Below are positions 10,638-22,649 of a DNA stretch of 64,000 nucleotides, piece by piece. Positions within the stretch are counted from its first letter, which is position 1, and each line of letters begins with the position of its first letter. The notes beneath the pieces are model-generated. The model worked only from the letters and a program-made list of their open reading frames with translations. It was not told the DNA's origin and ran no database searches. Location of the stretch: contig CM030933.1 of assembly GCA_018136815.1 (NCBI GenBank), forward strand, positions 5,720,282 to 5,784,281, given 5' to 3'. This DNA comes from Isochrysis galbana (Eukaryota > Haptophyta > Isochrysidales > Isochrysidaceae). The position numbers were made by a program, and so were the translations under genes.

Positions 10638-13147
10638 TTGCCCCTCACCTGGCTTACCTCCTTGCGTGCTCCTCGCGTTTTAGGCGAAGAGGCGAAGTCG
10701 CGCGTTCAGGTATCGCCGGTGCAAGGAACCGCGCGCTTCACCTATTGGGAACGTCGTATGGGAGAAGAGACGCTGGACGCGATCAAGCGCGGCGTCGTTC
10801 CACTTCCGGACCGCCCACCCTCGGCCTCGGGCGAGCAGAGGTCGTATGCGCGCTCGTCTGCGTCGGTTACGGGCGCACCATCGGCGGCGAAGTTGGGCAC
10901 GCTGCATGGATACGATCTGGACGCTCTGAAGGCGCAGCTGGCGGAGGCATGCACTCGGATGGGCGATTCCAGGCCCTACGGCGCAAAGGGCACCAGGGGG
11001 ATGTACAGGGAGGGAGTGAAGTGGGCCGCAGTGGAAATGGTGAAAGGCAGGCTCGCGATGGATGGGCGACGTGCATCCGAGGTGCTTTGCGCTGTCGGCG
11101 TGAGCATCTCCTACTGGCCTCTGAATGCGGCAGCCATGGGAGCAAAAGCAACCGCGGAGGCTGAGAAGAAGGACCCGGCAGAATTTGTGGTGAGCCCTGC
11201 CGTTGCAGGTAGGCAATGCTTCTTGCCGGAGGAGGCTCGGAAGCGTCTATACTTTTGGGCCTCCGCACTACGGCACATGGGCGTGCGTGTTAACCGCTCC
11301 TTGGTCATAGGGACTGTGAACCTCCTCATTCAAGGGACAGACGTCGCGAACCTCTTCAACTCTTCAAGCACAAGGCTGTCCGGGCCGATTGGTACGAACG
11401 CTACAAAACACAGATGTGTGTCAAGGAGGGCAAGGTGAAACGCATCGAGATCGACCGGAAGCACTGGTGCACCGCGACCAACCTCGAGTTGTGGTACGAG
11501 AAGCTGGGAGAGGCTGTGGTGCATCTAGGGCTCGGCCGATGGGCGGACAAGGAGGAGGCCGCCAAGGAGAACGGCGCCTATTTCATCATAGACAAGCCGG
11601 GGAACGTGTTTTCTTGGGATCAAATGGGGGTGCAGGTCAAGCTTTCGGAGTCCTCGGCGGGGAATGATTGGACGTGGCGCTTCCCCGGTGATGGGGGTGA
11701 GGTGGTGTCGGAGAAAGGCGCGAAGAAGCGCACCGTTACCGGCGGTTGCACGCTTGATGCCCGCGCCCTGCCAGCCCTCATCACAGATCAGCAGTCTGGG
11801 CAGTCCCTCGCTGATAATATGAAGGAACCTCCGCGGTCGGGCTTCCGCAACGAGGACGGCACCCCGCGCGTAGCCGCCTTCCGGCCTCACCCCACGGGCG
11901 GCTTCACGTCAGAGCTCTCGGCTGGCTGGATGAAGAAGGTTGTAGCGCCTTGCTTTTCGTCTGAGCTCGCGCGGGGAGAGCATGTGTTGGGTCTGTGCGA
12001 TGGTTTTGGTGCACACATGGGGCCTGACATGATAGATGCGGCCTTGGAAGTAGGGATTGACATTCACTTACGTGTCCCGCACACAAGCCACCGTTCTCAG
12101 CCTGAGGACCAAAAGCTATTCGCAGCCTTTAAGAGGCATTGGCGAGCCCTCTCCGATATGCGCGTCGCCACGCGGGTCATGAACGGCAACGACTACATTT
12201 TGACTGCAGAGGACCGGCGCGAAGTGTTCAGAGAGGCGTACGAGCTCGCCTTTAGCTTCGAGAATATGCGCGACTCCTGGGCGATCACGGGCTTTGAGCA
12301 AAGGGCGCCACATGGGTATGTGTGCACCCGCAGAGTGATGTGGCAGCTCCGATCCGAAGAGGCCCGGAGCATGGCAGCCGTTGGCGCGGCAGGGCTTACG
12401 GAGCAATTGCATTGGAACGTGCTGCGCAACGCTGGTGGCCGCGGAGCGCCTGCCGCATCGAGTGAAGGCAACGGCTCCGAGACCGACGATGCGTCGTCAG
12501 GTTCAAGCACAGATGTTGGGCTCGAAGAGGAGGGGGGGCAGGGGGAGGCAGGCACAAGTGCTGCACAAGGCAGTTTGTCTGCGCGGCCGACTAGAGCAGG
12601 CACAAGGCATCGGAGCGGCGGGCCTCGAAAGCAGAAGCGGAAGCGGTTCTCAACGGGGGTCTTCCTGGAGATGGGGCCGATCACGTACGGCGAGGGCTTG
12701 GAGGTCGCCAGGAGAGAGCATGCCCGGCTAGCCGAACTCGAAGAAGGTAAGAAAGCTCGAGCGGCTCAGCGCCAAGCCACGGAGGAGCAGAGAACCTTGG
12801 GCCGGAAGGTGGCAGCGCGCGCAGCTGCGGCCAAGCTGTGGTCAATGGACGGCGCCGCCTCGCGTCTGAAGAAGAACGAGTTGATGGATTTGCTCAACGA
12901 GGTGGGCGCGGGCGGAGGCCCATTCAAGCCTTTGGATGGGAAGAAGGAAAAGCTTCTTCCGGCTTTCCAGGCGCATGTGCAAAAGGCAGGTTGTTGGGAG
13001 GCTATTGTGATTGTATTGTGGGACCCGCCCGCGGATGAGTTAGACGCGCAAGGGCGAAAGCGTGCGCCGCCACAAGCACCCGCTGCAGCACGTGTCACAT
13101 GCGCTGGGGTAGGGGGTGCATTGGATGGGAATGGAACTCAGTCTTAG
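10638..13147 (+). pseudogene. pogo/Tigger-like DDE transposase, frame broken by an 8-bp duplication
   Basis: Two overlapping frames together describe one transposon-derived protein of roughly 830 residues. The second frame carries the DDE_1-type core: GWMKKVVAPCF, then VLGLCDGFGAHMG with a catalytic Asp, then VPHTSHRSQPEDQKLFAAFK, which matches the usual P-H-x-S-H-x-x-Q-P-x-D-x-x-x-F-x-x-x-K. The C-terminal part has a SAP-like stretch (SRLKKNELMDLLNEVG). The frame changes at 11352-11367, where ctcttcaa is present twice in tandem; with one copy the frame runs on through ANLFKHKAVRADWYERY. No other disabling change is obvious, so loss looks recent, or the duplication is an assembly error. I found no terminal inverted repeats. 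The N-terminal DNA-binding part is not recognised. Confidence 0.75.
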
Positions 13148-13739
13148 CGTTTGTGGTGGAGTGTTGTAGTGTTGCTACCTTTTCTATACATGCATACTTA
13201 ATCACCATGTGCTCTCTCCTCATTCATACGACGCAAGACGCAAGCCCACGCGCCACTCCGCCACTCATTGGCCACCTGCTGGTTGCCGGTGCTTGCGCAA
13301 ACGGCCACCTAGGGCTGGCTATCACACACCATGCCCATACCCATGGGCATTAGCCGCCAAGGATGCTATCCATGGCCCAACCATACCTTTTTTGTATGGG
13401 TTGCACTTGAAATATGGGACTTTGGGACCTTGAAGAACAAAATGACAGGGATTGAGTTGCGCCCGATATTGACAGGCCGTACAGGCCCCGGCACGCGGTG
13501 CGTCTACAACACAACCCTCTTGAATGCCGACCAACCCTTTGGCTGTAGGCCTGGCCAGTACATGTGGGCTGAGCACAATGCTTGACTCAGGGCCCTGAAG
13601 CCTCAAGGGGCCAAAATACCAAGGGGGAGAAAAATTGTGCTAGGAATTGGCTAGGTACCGAGTACGGCTCTACTGAGCTCTTGCTGGTCCATCTAGAGTC
13701 CCCCGCCGGTATCTCTTCTATCCAGGCTCCCGCTCAAAC
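13148..13739. other. Spacer between transposase and separase
   Basis: No gene is supported. It could hold the 3' flank of the transposon and upstream sequence of the separase gene. Confidence 0.4.
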
Positions 13740-13773
13740 TGCGCTTCTCTCCTCCCTCCCTCCCTCCCTCCCT

Positions 13774-13816
<43 letters not shown>

Positions 13817-13930
13817 CTCTCGTCTCTCTCGCCTCACTCGTCTCTCTCGAATCGTCTCCCGCCCGGCTCCAACTCCCTCCCTCCGACCTCCTCTCTCTCC
13901 TCCCCAACTTCTTCTCTCTGCCACCACCAC
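13740..13930 (+). promoter_or_regulatory. CT-rich tract just upstream of the separase start
   Basis: Runs of (CTCC)n and (CT)n occupy the coding strand from about 13745 to 13815, and CT-rich sequence continues almost to the ATG at 13981. Comparable tracts lie at the 5' ends of the RSH, membrane-protein and NHE genes. A role in the core promoter or 5' UTR is an inference. Confidence 0.4.
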
Positions 13931-13980
13931 TCCCCTTCCCTCCCTGCCCCAGTGTGCCTGCTCGTGGTGGCTCCTCGCTC

Positions 13981-16900
13981 ATGGCACAGGGCGACTCCAT
14001 CGAGGCGCGCCTTGCACTGCTTCGGACGCTTGAGCCGCGCCAGCTCACACGCGAGCGGCCAAAGCTTGTGCTCGCGCATGCCCAGCACCTGGCGCAGTTT
14101 GTGACCAGCACGCTCGAACGCCTGCCCAAAGAAGCGAGCGGCGCGTTCGACGACCACGCGCGTGCGCAGTTACGCCACGCGCATGAGGCCATCCGCTTCA
14201 TCCTCGCACTGCGCGCCTTCCCCTCCCCCACGCCTGAGAAGCTGTGCTATAACGTCGCCTCTCGGTGCCTTCTGTTGGGTGAGCTCGAGCTAGCTGTTGA
14301 GATGAGCCTGCAGATCCCATCATCAATCAGAAAGGCGCCCAAGAAGGCGGCTGAAGCGAAGCGCGCTTCAGGCATTAGCGACAAGGCAACTAAGGATGCG
14401 GGTGATGTAGACGATCTTCATAGTCCGCTTGGAGGAGAAAGCGGTGAGGGCTGCATCCTCGCGATCACCGCCATCGGACTTCACATCAAAGGGTTGCTGC
14501 ATTTGCTTGCCGACGCCCGTTTGTCCATTGCACCGGATGGAGTGTCAGTCATGCAACGCTTGCACAGATCCCTGCCCGTTGCAGTCAGTTGGCTCAAGCA
14601 GCTCCAGATCGCCGAATCTGGATCTGAACATAGCAAAGAAAATACGCAGACCACGCAGAATGCGCCTGGTGCATCTGCGGGTGCGCGAGTGGTCCCAATC
14701 ATTCAAGGGGCGCTTACGGCTCTCCGCGAGCAAGCGGGGGGCGATTCAGGCGCACTGGATACGTTGGAGGCCGACATTGCTGCACTTGGGTGCTATGGTG
14801 TCAAACCTCGATGCGCGGAGGCGGCTGCCTATGCTGCCGCCGCCAAACACCTCTCTTCCCTGGGACCCTCACATAAGGCAGGTGATTCCACTGCCACTCT
14901 AATTATGCACTGTCCACTCCACGAGCAACAGCACTAATTCTTTGCATGTCTCATGTCTTAGTACCCAAGCACTTGGAGTCACCCTTGCATCTGCCCCGTT
15001 GCCCACTTGTTGCCTTGTTCCGCAGGGGAGGTAGGGCAAGCGCAGCAGCAGCTCGACCCATCACAAGTAGCGGCAGCGGAGTCAAGTTTGCGATTAGCAA
15101 TGGCCGAAGCCCGGCGCGTTAACAGCCCGCTCGACACGGCCAGGTGCCACTTGTTGGCTAGTGCCCTGAACACTTTGTACCAAAACTACACCACCCGTGT
15201 TGGCACGCTGCCCATGCGTCGCTTAGATTCTGGTGCTCGTGAAGACAACAGGCAAGGAGCCGGTGCGCCGGAGATGCCACTATCACTCACCTTCCTTGAA
15301 CTACTGGCCAACGCGCTCGATCGCTTTGTCGAGGTGATCGATGAGGGAGTCAGACTTGAGCGATCACTTCGTGTTCCCACCTCGATTAGTGCGGACGAAG
15401 CCAACAACAAAACACCAGCCTTGCTATTCAGCTCTCTGGGGCCAAAGCAGGCGGGTGTGCTTATCGCGTGCGCAAGACTTCGGTTCGCAATTAACGCGGC
15501 AGTGGGAGCCGCTGATGCTGGTGCCGATGTTTCTGGCGATTGGATTGAGAGTCTCACGAGCCAATTTTATCGTGCTGCATGCATAGTTGCCAAGGGCGCA
15601 GGCGCAACGCAGACGAGTTCTGGTAGTCAATCAGCTCCACAAGGTGCGACAGCTGATCCTCCACGAGGCGCGACAACTGATCTCACGCCCGTCTGGATAG
15701 CACGGACGAGCCAACAGTTAGCAGCCAAGCTCTTTAATGCTACACAGCCGCGGCGGGCCCTGCGGCTTGTGGAGTGCTGCGTAGATCTCCTTAGGCCGGT
15801 AGATTCCCCAGATTCCGGGAGCTGTGGTGGTACTCATCTAGAAGGAGCGGTGCAAACGCGGGAGGCAGCGGCAGTACGCTGCTGCGCGCAGCACATTGGG
15901 GCTCACTGCATGCTGCAACTGGGCCCGGAGGCAGCAGCGCGTGCTCGCAGATATGCTCTCGCTGCCATTGAAGCACGTTGTGTAGTCGACAGCTCCTTGG
16001 CTTCTCGTTGTGTGGAAACCGGCAATTCGTCGTCAAGTGTAGGTAGCGCAGCAAGCGACGTCGCGCCCGTCGCGCCCACTCTTCGGGAGCTTGTGGCTCT
16101 TTCACTAGGATGCTATCTACGTCTTGCATCCAACGGTGAGCATGGTGGGAAGGCGCCTGCCGGATCGGCAAAGGGCGGGAAGAAGGGCCTCGGAAGTCAG
16201 CCTGACAGCGCTCAAGATGGGGTGAGACTCCTTGTAGATTTCGCAGACGGTATGCTGACTTTCTCCCATCGTCGACAGCTTCTTTCGCTTGAATTGGAAG
16301 AAGCCACGGCACTGATAGGCCGCATACGAGGTGCTGAAAGTGTGGCTCTACTCAAACGGTATGCTCAGGCGGTGGCACAGAGGCTACTTGAAGAGATGCC
16401 GGCAGGAGAACCACCCGTGCGCCGTGCGGCTGTCATGCTTCAAGCAGCTGAAGTACTGCGGCTGGAGTCTGGGACCGTCCCAACAAGCTCAGCAAACAGT
16501 GATGCTCGACACGGCGTCGTCGACGAGCTCAACAAAACCGGCGAACTGATTAGGCACGCACTGCAATTGCTCCCACGGACTGTCCCCGTCTGTGACAGCA
16601 TGTGCGGAAGTAGTGCAGGCGCTTGGGGTTCGGAAGCGGCAACTCCGACGGCCGCTTACAGTGACGAGCCGCGCCCAATTTCTTTGCAATGCCCAGCCGT
16701 AAGCACACTCAAGGTCAAAGAATTGCGTGCCGAACTCTCTAAACGCGGCTTGCCAATCGACGGCAAGAAGGCTGAGCTTGTTGAACGACTGGAAGCGGCG
16801 CTGATCACATGCGACGGTGACAGGTGTACATTAGATGGAGGTGCCAAGCTCATGCAAACTCTCTCGATCACTGAGAGTCATCGTGGTGCCCAAGACTCCG

Positions 16901-19900
16901 TCTCGGCCGCATCAAGTAGTATGCACGAGAGCACGGCCGAACGTCTCAAGATGGCATCGCCAACAGCGATGGTGAACAAAGAGCAACAGAATACTATGCT
17001 CGAGGTTCGTGCTCGATTGAGCCTGCTTTTAGCGGAGGTGGAGCTTGATTACCCGGCAGGCGGCAGCAGTATGATCAGCGATAAGCCAGGAGCACAGCTG
17101 TGCGCCGACGCGCTGAGCGATTGGCAGGCGTTGCTCGACCCGCAGAAGACCGGCAAGAGTGACCTCGAATCGATGGAACTCTCATCTGTAACGGGTGCTG
17201 TCTCGTCTCTCGTTCGCACGAGCAAGCTTTTGTGGGGCTTCATGGCGGCTGACGATGCGGAGCGCGCCGCCTCACTTGCGGTGCGGCTGGCAACAGTGCG
17301 GCGGTGCGCCCAAAAGTCGTTCGCGTGTAGGTGGCATGCGACTCTATTGGTGGAGATGCATGCGCCGCGCTCAGCGATCGAGGCGTCACTTGCAGCTGCA
17401 GATGACGGGTCCGTCGGTCCCGTGCGTGCTATGCTGCACGCCGAAAATTTGCTTGCTCGCGGATGCGATGCAGCACGAACGGAGATAGACGACACGAGCT
17501 GCTTGAAACAGCTTGAGTCCGAACTTTCGGCCGCACTTAGGCATGTGCGACAAAATGAGCTATTGCTGCGCAGTAAGCTTCAGCTCACGCTCTCGCGTGT
17601 AGCTCTTGCATGTGGATCGCTGGTGGCAGCCGCCCGACATGCAGAGACCTCTCTCCGCCTGGCCAAACAAGTTCGACCACCAGCCGCGGATGCGCATGAC
17701 ATCCTTTGCTGTACGCGCGACGCCCTGACAGCTGTGGCCGAGGCATGGCGGTGCCGTGGCTCCTTTGCCGACGCCCACAAGTTCCTCGTGGGAGCACTTG
17801 CGCTTTCGGAACGCTCAAGACTGCCAAGGCTGGTTATTGAGACTCAGCTTGCCATGCTGCAGCTCCAGATGGATGCATTGCGCTTTGACGAGGCCGGTGC
17901 TGTCGTGGAGAGTGTGCAAGATACACTGTCAAACGTTTTCTCGCACCCATCATCGCATCTTACTGGAAAGACAGCTGGGTGGTGTAAGTTCCGTCTCTTA
18001 CTTTCCCGTGTCAGCCTGTTGCTTGCGCAAGGTGGCGTGGATCAGGAGGCGTCAGACTACGCCGAAGCCGGCCTCCGCATGTTGGAGGTCGGACAAGCTC
18101 GGGGTGATTCTGTGAGGCCAGTTGATGGCGATGATGGCTTGGGATCGCCGATTCGTCTCTTTCAAATGGCCATGCTTACACGCGCAGCTGAAGCCGCTCA
18201 TGCACTCGGTGATAGTGCAAGAGCAAGGACGCTTGTCGATTCTGCGTTGGCATGCACTGACGGCTTGAAGGGTAGGCTCACCGCGGAACAGCCGATGCTG
18301 CTAGGCGACACTGAAGTTGGGCGTGCTTTGCTGGCTTCGGCGGAGGTGCGCCTATCAGAAGCGTTGCGGTCGTTGACGGCCACTGAAATCGATATTGCGA
18401 AGGGCGAGCTGCTTCGCGCTCTGCAGGCCTTCAAAACGAGTTCACCGCCCTCGCTTGTGCGACGTGCATCCTTGGCTCTTGCCACCTGCTGCATACGTGC
18501 AAGTGGGTCGCAGATGGTTGGGAGCGCTTCTGATGAGCAACGACCGAGCGGAGCGGAGCTGATTCTGAGCGCGAGCGGCATCGCCTTACGACATCAGTTG
18601 CGCCTAGTGGACGAGGGGCAGCGTGGGGTGTCCGATGTCAGCTCACCTAGGGACGTTGAGGGTATTGGGTTTGGTGATGATTTGGTCGGCCTAGAGGATG
18701 CGAGCACAGTCGCCCTCTCTGAAGCACTTGATTCATTGTCGCTCGCCCCGCAGGCGGAGTACAGTGCAACGAAAGTCTTTTTGCCCAATGGCGTCGAAAC
18801 ATGGATGGATGGGCCTCCGGAGGGCTATAACGTCTGCGCCATTGCCCCGGCACCCAATGGCCGCAGTTTGTTGTTGGCAAGTTGGCGCAGTGGCCGGGCG
18901 CCCATCGCCCTGCACGCAACTGGCAATCCCAGGGCGTGCGACATCGACGGCGCGTCCGAATCCAGTATTGTTCATATTACAAGGGTCTTGCACGAGATAC
19001 TTACTGAAGGACGCCAGTCTAGGCCTGGTTCGGACGCAAACTCCATCGAGAAAGTCCGGATTCAGGGACCGGCCAAGGCGACGCCGCCTCAGCGTGCCGC
19101 CTTAGCATGGCCCCGCGCTGAGCTTGTGCCTGACGTCTCGGATCGCTCTCGAGTTGTCCTCGACCGCGAAACTCCGACCGTCTTGTTGGGGCGTGCACAG
19201 GATGGCGCATGCCACGTGGACCTCGACGAGGTAAGCGGCACGCACTGCAAGCTAGAGCTCGATGAGACTGGTCGGCTCACGGTGACTGACCTTTCCACCA
19301 ATGGTACATACGTCGATGGCTCGCGCCCGCCAAAGCGCAGCGGCCGTGTATGCGTCGTGAGGGACGGCAGCAGCATCACGCTCGCGCGAAAAACGGCAAA
19401 TGAGTGCCACGAGCAATTTGGTAAGCTCGCACCCAGCTACATTGTGAAGATCTTCCCAGCCCCCCTCTCTCTCGAAGGCAACGAGTGTGGGGCACCACCA
19501 AATGTTGATGGGACGTCTGCAGATCCTCAAGTGAACGCCCGAGCGCGGGAACAACTCGACCGTGCCCTTTACTGGGCACAGCGCGAGAGTCTTGATCGGC
19601 GCATGGGCGAGCTAGCGGCACAAATGCAGACCGCGCTGCTTGGGGGTGCAGGTATCGCGGCGCTATTACCTCTGCCTGCGGCACCGGCAGAACGCAAGGC
19701 GGCCGAACATCTTGGAGACTTGCTTGTGACGCACGCCACCAAGTTGAGATGGCGATGCGACGTGCCGCTATTGCGCGCTACCGCCGAGGCGTCGCCTTGG
19801 CTCTCAGAGAACGAGGTGCTCGGAGCACTTGCCAGATGTGCGAGGAGTGCGAGTGGCAAGGCGCTCACACAGCCGATTCTCACATCGGCCATCGCGCTCC

Positions 19901-20655
19901 TCCGTCGCCATTGGGATGGTGCGGTCTCAGAAGATGGCGACGCGGCGGTATTGCGGTCTCCCCTCATCTTGATTCTGGACGAGGCACTTGCTTGCCTCCC
20001 GTGGGAAAGCATGCCCTGTCTAGCCGATCACCCCGTTTGTCGGCTGCCGTGCTCCGCCTTTGTCGATCGTTGCGCGGGAGCTGCCCGAGAGAAAGGCGGG
20101 GCTGCATCGGCCGCCTCCGCCTACTACATCCTCAATCCGAGCGGCGATTTGCAACGCACGCAGAGCACCTTCGAGGGCCGATTTTCCTGCTCGCCGTGGG
20201 AGGGTGTCATTGGTGAACCACCATCACAAGATGCCCTCTTCGCCGGGCTTCAAGAGAAGGACCTCTTCATCTATTGCGGCCATGGCGACGGCAGCAAGTA
20301 CGTTGCTGCGGAGCGCCTACAGCGCCTGCAGCGTTGCTCCGTCTCCTTCCTCATGGGGTGCAGCTCGGGGGCCCTGCGCCGACTGGGTGGCATCGCGCCG
20401 TCTGGCACGCCCCTCAGCTACATCCATGCCCACTCACCCGCAGTAGTCTCCAACCTGTGGGATGTGACGGACGGTGAGATTGACCGCTTCAGCGAGGCGC
20501 TCGTAGGCATGTGTGAAGCAGGAACACCTCTGCCCACCGCCGTGGCTCGTGCGCGACGCGCTTGCCGTCTACGTTTCCTCACAGGTGCGGCTGCCGTGTG
20601 CTATGGCGCGCCCATCGGCTTCCGTCCATGCGGAGAGGGTAACAATTCATCTTGA
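13981..20655 (+). CDS. Separase (C50 cysteine protease) with SAP and FHA domains
   Basis: This is the protease that cleaves cohesin at anaphase. Exon 1 is 13981-14881; the intron 14882-15025 (GTGATT ... CCGCAG) joins in phase to a 5.6-kb second exon, giving about 2176 residues. The C-terminal catalytic domain has the separase motifs FIYCGHGDGSKY (His about 2053) and VSFLMGCSSGALRRLGG (Cys about 2079), then AVVSNLWDVTDGEIDRF. Two extra domains stand out: a SAP motif at residues about 859-893 (LKVKELRAELSKRGLPIDGKK) and an FHA domain at about 1686-1756 (LLGRAQDGACHVDL, then DLSTNGTYVDG with the usual GR, SGTH and NG residues). The rest is helical, Ala/Leu-rich and TPR-like, as in other separases. 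The start was chosen as the first Met after the CT tract; the frame stays open further upstream but only through low-complexity sequence. Confidence 0.95.
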
Positions 20656-20790
20656 CGGATGGATGGACAATGCGCTCGTTGTTGGCAACATCTTACCCGC
20701 TTTCTCCGCACTTTTCGCAATAGTACCATTCTACCCGATGATAGTGAAAGATGAATAGAATGTTACTACTAGTAGTATTAATTTTAAACG
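20656..20790. other. 3' flank of separase
   Basis: A short AT-richer stretch before the retroposon, with no feature recognised. Confidence 0.5.
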
Positions 20791-21341
20791 CAACTAAGTT
20801 TATACTTGGTTGACCCATGGGGGGGCACGAGCCCCCCCCTCTCTCCACTCCTCCCCTGCCATGGGGGAGGAACCACCCATCCTCCTGGCATGCCTGATGG
20901 CTTGCCAGGAGGCCACTGCCCTGCTGACCCACTCTCTCGCACTCACAGGCACGCCTGATTCGCTCGTCCTGGCCAGTCGTGGCCAGCCCATTGCTCCAAC
21001 CCCCCCTCCCCCCCTGGTCGATAGGCAGACAGGTGCAGCGTGGGGGCCCCTGAGGCTCGGGAGCGCCAGCGAGGGAGAGGCAGGGGAGGCAAGGGCCCAG
21101 CCCCAGCCTCCTCTGCCCCCTGAGCTGGCCTCCAGGAGCCTCCAGGCAGGGGTCGCCAGAGGGCAGCTGGAGGCCTGCCGCAGGCGCGCCATCGCGCGTG
21201 CCGCAGGAGAGGGGAGAGAGGGCGCGGAGAAGGGGGTGGGCGGAGCGAGAGCTCCGCTCACCGAAAAATTGGTAAGTCCCGCTCCTGTTTACAGGATAAG
21301 TCGGGACTGAAGCCGCCGCCCACTCGGAGACACAGGAGGAA
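20791..21341 (+). mobile_element. Retroposon copy running into a minisatellite
   Basis: The 5' end is the hairpin ACTAAGT-TTAT-ACTTGGT (20793-20810), then TGACCC and ATGGGGGGGCACGAGCCCCC, a second stem-loop that overlaps the ATG. The conserved GC-rich core follows (about 21060-21130). Near 21273-21307 is a compound stem-loop with an outer arm AGTCCCG/CGGGACT and an inner arm CCTG-TTTA-CAGG. The copy matches the 40464-41216 element on the opposite strand. Its 3' end is lost in the minisatellite that starts at about 21342. An open frame through it (MTHGGARAPP...) has no recognised domain. Confidence 0.8.
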
Positions 21342-22340
21342 GGGGGGCGGAGGCGGAGAAGGCAATGGAGGGGATGAGGGCGGAGGAGAGGGCGGAGGAG
21401 ATGGTGACGGCGGCGGAGAGGACGGAGGCGGAGAGGGTGGAGGCGGAGAAGGCAACGGAGGTGAAGACGGCGGCGGAGAAGGCGGAGGCGGAGAAGGCAG
21501 TGGAGGTGAAGACGGCGGCGGAGAAGGCGGAGGCGGAGAAGGAAGTGCGAGGTGAAGACGGCGGCGGAGAGGGCGGAGGCGGAGAAGGCAATGGAGGGGA
21601 TGAGGGCGGAGGAGAGGGCGGAGGAGGGGATGGTGACGGCGGCGGAGAGGGCGGAGGGGGAGAGGGCGGAGGCGGAGAAGGCAACGGAGGTGAAGACGGC
21701 GGCGGAGAAGGCGGAGGCGGAGAAGGCAGTGGAGGTGAAGACGGCGGCGGAGAAGGCGAAGGCGGAGAAGGAAGTGCGAGGTGAAGACGGCGGCGGAGAG
21801 GGCGGAGGCGGAGAAGGCAATGGAGGGGATGAGGGCGGAGGAGAGGGCGGAGGAGGGGATGGTGACGGCGGCGGAGAGGGCGGATGAGAGGGCGGAGGAG
21901 GGGATGGTGACGGCGGCGGAGAGGGCGGAGGCGGAGAAGGCAACGGAGGTGAAGACGGCGGCGGAGAAGGCGGAGGCGGAGAAGGCGGAGGCGGAGAAGG
22001 CAGTGGAGGTGAAGACGGCGGCGGAGAAGGCGGAGGCGGAGAAGGCAATGGAGGGGATGAGGGCGGAGGAGGAGAGGGCGGAGGCGGAGAAGGCAACGGA
22101 GGTGAAGACGGCGGCGGCGGCGGAGAAGGCGGAGGCGGAGAAGGAAGTGGAGGTGAAGACGGCGGCGGAGAAGGCGGAGGCGGAGAAGGCAGTGGAGGGG
22201 ATGAGGGCGGAGGAGAGGGCGGAGGAGGGGATGGTGACGGGGGCGGAGAGGGCGGAGGCGGAGAAGGCAATGGAGGGGCTGAGGGCGGAGGAGAGGGCGG
22301 AGGAGGGGATGGTGACGGCGGCGGAGAAGGCGGAGGCGGC
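21342..22340 (+). repeat. GGCGGAGGCGGAGAAGG-type minisatellite
   Basis: About 1 kb is made of imperfect units such as ggcggaggcggagaaggc, aatggaggggatgagggcgg and aggtgaagacggcggcggag, arranged in larger blocks that themselves repeat (compare 21420-21555, 21655-21790 and 21920-22060). All frames stay open because of composition: Glu/Ala-rich on plus and Pro/Ser-rich on minus. I treat it as a tandem repeat, not a gene. Confidence 0.9.
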
Positions 22341-22649
22341 CCGGGAAAATCAGGGAATGGAGAGAGGGGAGGGAGGAGAGCTGCGGAAGGGGGGAGAACG
22401 GCGGAGGAGGGGAATCACAACACTGACCCAATTCTCCCTCACATTCACGTATTTTTCCCGGCTTGGCCCGGGAAAATCAGGGAATGGAGAAGAGGGGAAC
22501 GCAGAGAATAGAGAGAGGGGGGAAACCGCGAGGGCGGGGAAACTGCAGAGGGGGGGGGGGGGGGGGAACTGCAGAAGGGGAGGGAGGGAATGCAGAGAGG
22601 GGGGGGAGGGAATGCAGAGAGGGGGCCCAGTCCTGTTACCTGCATTTCT
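22341..22649. repeat. G-rich low-complexity flank of the minisatellite
   Basis: Purine-rich, with a G-run near 22548-22566. The phrase cccgggaaaatcagggaatg occurs twice, at about 22339 and 22467. No gene is seen. Confidence 0.6.

Noticed and set aside
14000-20650. Several long frames on other strands within separase
   Set aside because: They are shadows of a GC-rich coding exon and none carries a recognisable domain.
21271-21293. 23-base GTAAGT...ACAG stretch as a tiny intron
   Set aside because: Too short for splicing; better explained as part of a stem-loop conserved between copies.
20693-22270. Pro/Ser-rich minus-strand frame of 525 residues
   Set aside because: It is the reverse of a purine minisatellite; every frame is open because of composition and the frame crosses into an unrelated retroposon.
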